Assembly: GCF_013085545.1 (NCBI RefSeq)
Contig: NZ_CP039543.1
Span: forward strand, 1,674,001-1,738,000
Length of the DNA stretch: 64,000 bases
Origin: Oceanidesulfovibrio marinus
Lineage (GTDB): Bacteria; Desulfobacterota; Desulfovibrionia; Desulfovibrionales; Desulfovibrionaceae
Reading direction: 5' to 3'
The first letter of the stretch is position 1, and every line of letters starts with the position of its first letter. The position numbers and the translations under genes were made by a program. Below the pieces are notes generated by a model. That model ran no database searches. It had not been told where the DNA came from and saw only the letters and a list, made by a program, of their open reading frames with translations. This document shows positions 62,173-64,000 of this stretch, in pieces.

Positions 62173-64000
62173 ATGCCTGATTTCGTACACCTGCATTGTC
62201 ATACAGAGTACTCGCTCCTGGACGGGGCGATCCGCCTCAAGGACCTCATTTCCCGCGCCAAGGAGTTCGGCTGCCCGGCCGCGGCCATCACCGACCACGG
62301 CAACCTCTACGGCGCCTTGTCCTTCTACATGAAGGCCAAAGCCGAGGGCATCAAACCCATCCTGGGCAGCGAGCTTTACGTAGCCCATCACAACCACCAG
62401 GACAGGGAAAGCACCGAGGCCAAGCGCCGCTACCACCTCGTACTTCTGGCCCAGAACGAGGTCGGCTGGCGCAACCTGGTCAAGCTGGTCAGCACCGGCT
62501 ACCTTAAGGGCTTTTACCACAAGCCGCGCGTGGACAAGGAGCTCTTGCGCCAGCACAGCGAAGGCATCATCGCCCTGTCTGCCTGCCTGGCCGGCGAGAT
62601 CCCGCGCAAGCTCATGAATGACGGCGTGGAAGCGGCCATCCCCCTGGCCCAGGAGTATGCCGACATTTTCCCCGGCCGGTTCTACCTGGAGCTGCAGGCC
62701 AACAACCTGCCGGAGCAGGCCGAGCTCAACGAGAAGGTCATCGCCCTGTCCAGGCAAACCAACCTGCCTCTGGTGGCCACCAACGACTGCCACTACCTGG
62801 CCGCGTCGGACTATGAAGCGCACGACGTGCTGCTCTGCATCCAGACCGCGGCCTGCGTGAACGACGAGAAGCGCATGCGCTTCACCACCAGCGATCTCTA
62901 CTACAAGTCGCCGGAGGAGATGGCCGCGCACTTCCCGGAGCTGCCCGAGGCTATCGCGAACACGGCGCTCATCGCCGAGCAGTGCGATGTGGAGCTGGAC
63001 CTCAAGTCGCACCACTTCCCGGTCTACTCCCTGCCGGAGGGCAAGTCCCTGCACGAGGAGTTCGTGGACCTGTGCCGCCGGGGTCTGGAGGAGCGCATCG
63101 CCAAGGCGCCGTACGAGGTGGACCGCCAAGTCTACGACGAGCGGCTAGAAAAAGAGATCGGCGTTATCGCGGAGATGGGCTTCGAGGGCTACTTCCTCAT
63201 CGTGCAGGACTTCATCAACTGGGCCAAGGGGCAGAACATTCCGGTGGGTCCGGGCCGCGGATCGGCGGCCGGCTCCCTGGTGGCGTGGGCGCTCAGGATC
63301 ACCAACCTCGACCCTATCCCGTACAATCTGCTGTTCGAGCGCTTCCTGAACATCGAGCGCGTCTCCATGCCGGATATCGACGTGGACTTCTGCGAGCGTC
63401 GTCGCGGCGAGGTAATCAAATACGTGACCGAGAAGTACGGTGACGACAGCGTGGCGCAGATCACCACCTTCGGCACCATGAAGGCCAAGGCCGTGGTGCG
63501 CGACGTGGGCCGCGCCCTGGGCATGAGCTTCGGCGAGACCGACCGCATCGCCAAGCTCATTCCGGAAGATCTCAAGATGACCATCGACAAGGCTCTGGAG
63601 CAGGAGCCGGAGCTCAAGATCCTGGCCGAGGAAGATCCCACCATCGGCCAGCTCATCGACGTCTCCCGCCGGCTGGAAGGCCTCTCGCGCCACGCCTCCA
63701 CCCATGCGGCCGGCGTGGTTATCGGCGACAAGCAGCTGGACCACTACCTGCCTCTGTACCGCGGGAAAAAGGACGAGGTCGTCACCCAGTTCGACATGAA
63801 GATGGTGGAGAAGGTCGGCCTGATCAAGTTCGACTTCCTGGGCCTGCGCACCATGACCGTGGTCCAGGACGCTCTGGAGCTCATCGGTCGCCAGGGCAAA
63901 GAAGTGCCGGACCTGGACACCATGATCCTGGACGACGAGGAGACCTACCAGCTTTACTCCCGCGGTGACACGGACGGCGTGTTCCAGGTGGAAAGCTCGG
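62173..64000 (+). CDS. dnaE: DNA polymerase III alpha subunit, N-terminal part (cut by window edge)
   Basis: The first ~609 codons of the replicative polymerase; the frame is open at the right edge. The PHP domain opens with FVHLHCHTEYSLLDGAI, and AAITDHGNLYG follows. The polymerase core has GPGRGSAAGSLVAW and the catalytic PDIDVDFCERRRGEV, then STHAAGVVIGD. The start ATG has no strong ribosome site but fits the family's usual opening. The missing part would carry the rest of the core, the beta-binding site and the OB fold. Confidence 0.95.
   Translation, partial: MPDFVHLHCHTEYSLLDGAIRLKDLISRAKEFGCPAAAITDHGNLYGALSFYMKAKAEGIKPILGSELYVAHHNHQDRESTEAKRRYHLVLLAQNEVGWRNLVKLVSTGYLKGFYHKPRVDKELLRQHSEGIIALSACLAGEIPRKLMNDGVEAAIPLAQEYADIFPGRFYLELQANNLPEQAELNEKVIALSRQTNLPLVATNDCHYLAASDYEAHDVLLCIQTAACVNDEKRMRFTTSDLYYKSPEEMAAHFPELPEAIANTALIAEQCDVELDLKSHHFPVYSLPEGKSLHEEFVDLCRRGLEERIAKAPYEVDRQVYDERLEKEIGVIAEMGFEGYFLIVQDFINWAKGQNIPVGPGRGSAAGSLVAWALRITNLDPIPYNLLFERFLNIERVSMPDIDVDFCERRRGEVIKYVTEKYGDDSVAQITTFGTMKAKAVVRDVGRALGMSFGETDRIAKLIPEDLKMTIDKALEQEPELKILAEEDPTIGQLIDVSRRLEGLSRHASTHAAGVVIGDKQLDHYLPLYRGKKDEVVTQFDMKMVEKVGLIKFDFLGLRTMTVVQDALELIGRQGKEVPDLDTMILDDEETYQLYSRGDTDGVFQVESS

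Noticed and set aside
61396-63129. A very long minus-strand open frame across the DinB-like gene and dnaE
   Set aside because: It is the antisense shadow of GC-rich codons; the plus strand encodes clear DinB-like and DnaE motifs.

Overview
The window is GC-rich, gene-dense bacterial chromosome that looks like a Desulfovibrionales sulfate reducer (Desulfovibrio or a close relative). Evidence: qmoC with the qmoD-type gene behind it, a signal-peptide-bearing CbiK cobaltochelatase in a B12-riboswitch operon with an ABC uptake system and cbiL, an rpmH-rnpA-yidD-yidC-jag-mnmE operon, TRAP and tricarboxylate (TTT) transporters, and a family of GC-rich palindromes between genes. No database search was possible; family calls rest on motifs and context.

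Region 1 (1-14.3 kb): after the end of an amidohydrolase comes what looks like a genomic island. At its right edge is an intact tRNA-Thr(CGT) gene (minus strand, 14238-14313). At its left edge (394-438) is a diverged copy of the 3' part of that tRNA in the same orientation, followed by a terminator that probably once served the tRNA. The cargo is metabolic. A LysR regulator is divergent from a malic enzyme and a LarA-type nickel racemase. After an IS481 copy comes a sugar-acid module: LacI repressor, DHDPS-family aldolase, IlvD/Edd-family dehydratase and a TctCBA transporter, with a perfect LacI operator in the divergent promoter. No integrase was found.

Region 2 (14.4-31.2 kb): a minus-strand metal ABC transporter whose permease is fused to a DtxR/MntR-like regulator; qmoC-qmoD without qmoAB beside them; a MerR-like regulator and two small unknown genes; copper ATPase copA; cheX; cbiB; a YkgJ-type protein; and a DctPQM TRAP transporter.

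Region 3 (31.3-47 kb): the rpmH-to-mnmE operon (rpmH is a 45-codon gene; rnpA seems to lack an ordinary start codon), a small conserved gene, a radical SAM-DUF2344 protein whose ATG sits directly behind a terminator-like hairpin, a likely partner-switching module (SpoIIE phosphatase, Hpt-STAS, HATPase-STAS), and an M16 protease.

Region 4 (47-64 kb): a TMTC-like glycosyltransferase/TPR protein, an SPFH-NfeD pair, a DMT permease, the cobalamin-riboswitch operon cbiK-btuC-btuD-btuF-cbiL, a PilZ protein, ychF, a methyltransferase, pgm, a DinB-like protein and the 5' part of dnaE. Clusters of palindromic repeats follow several of these genes.
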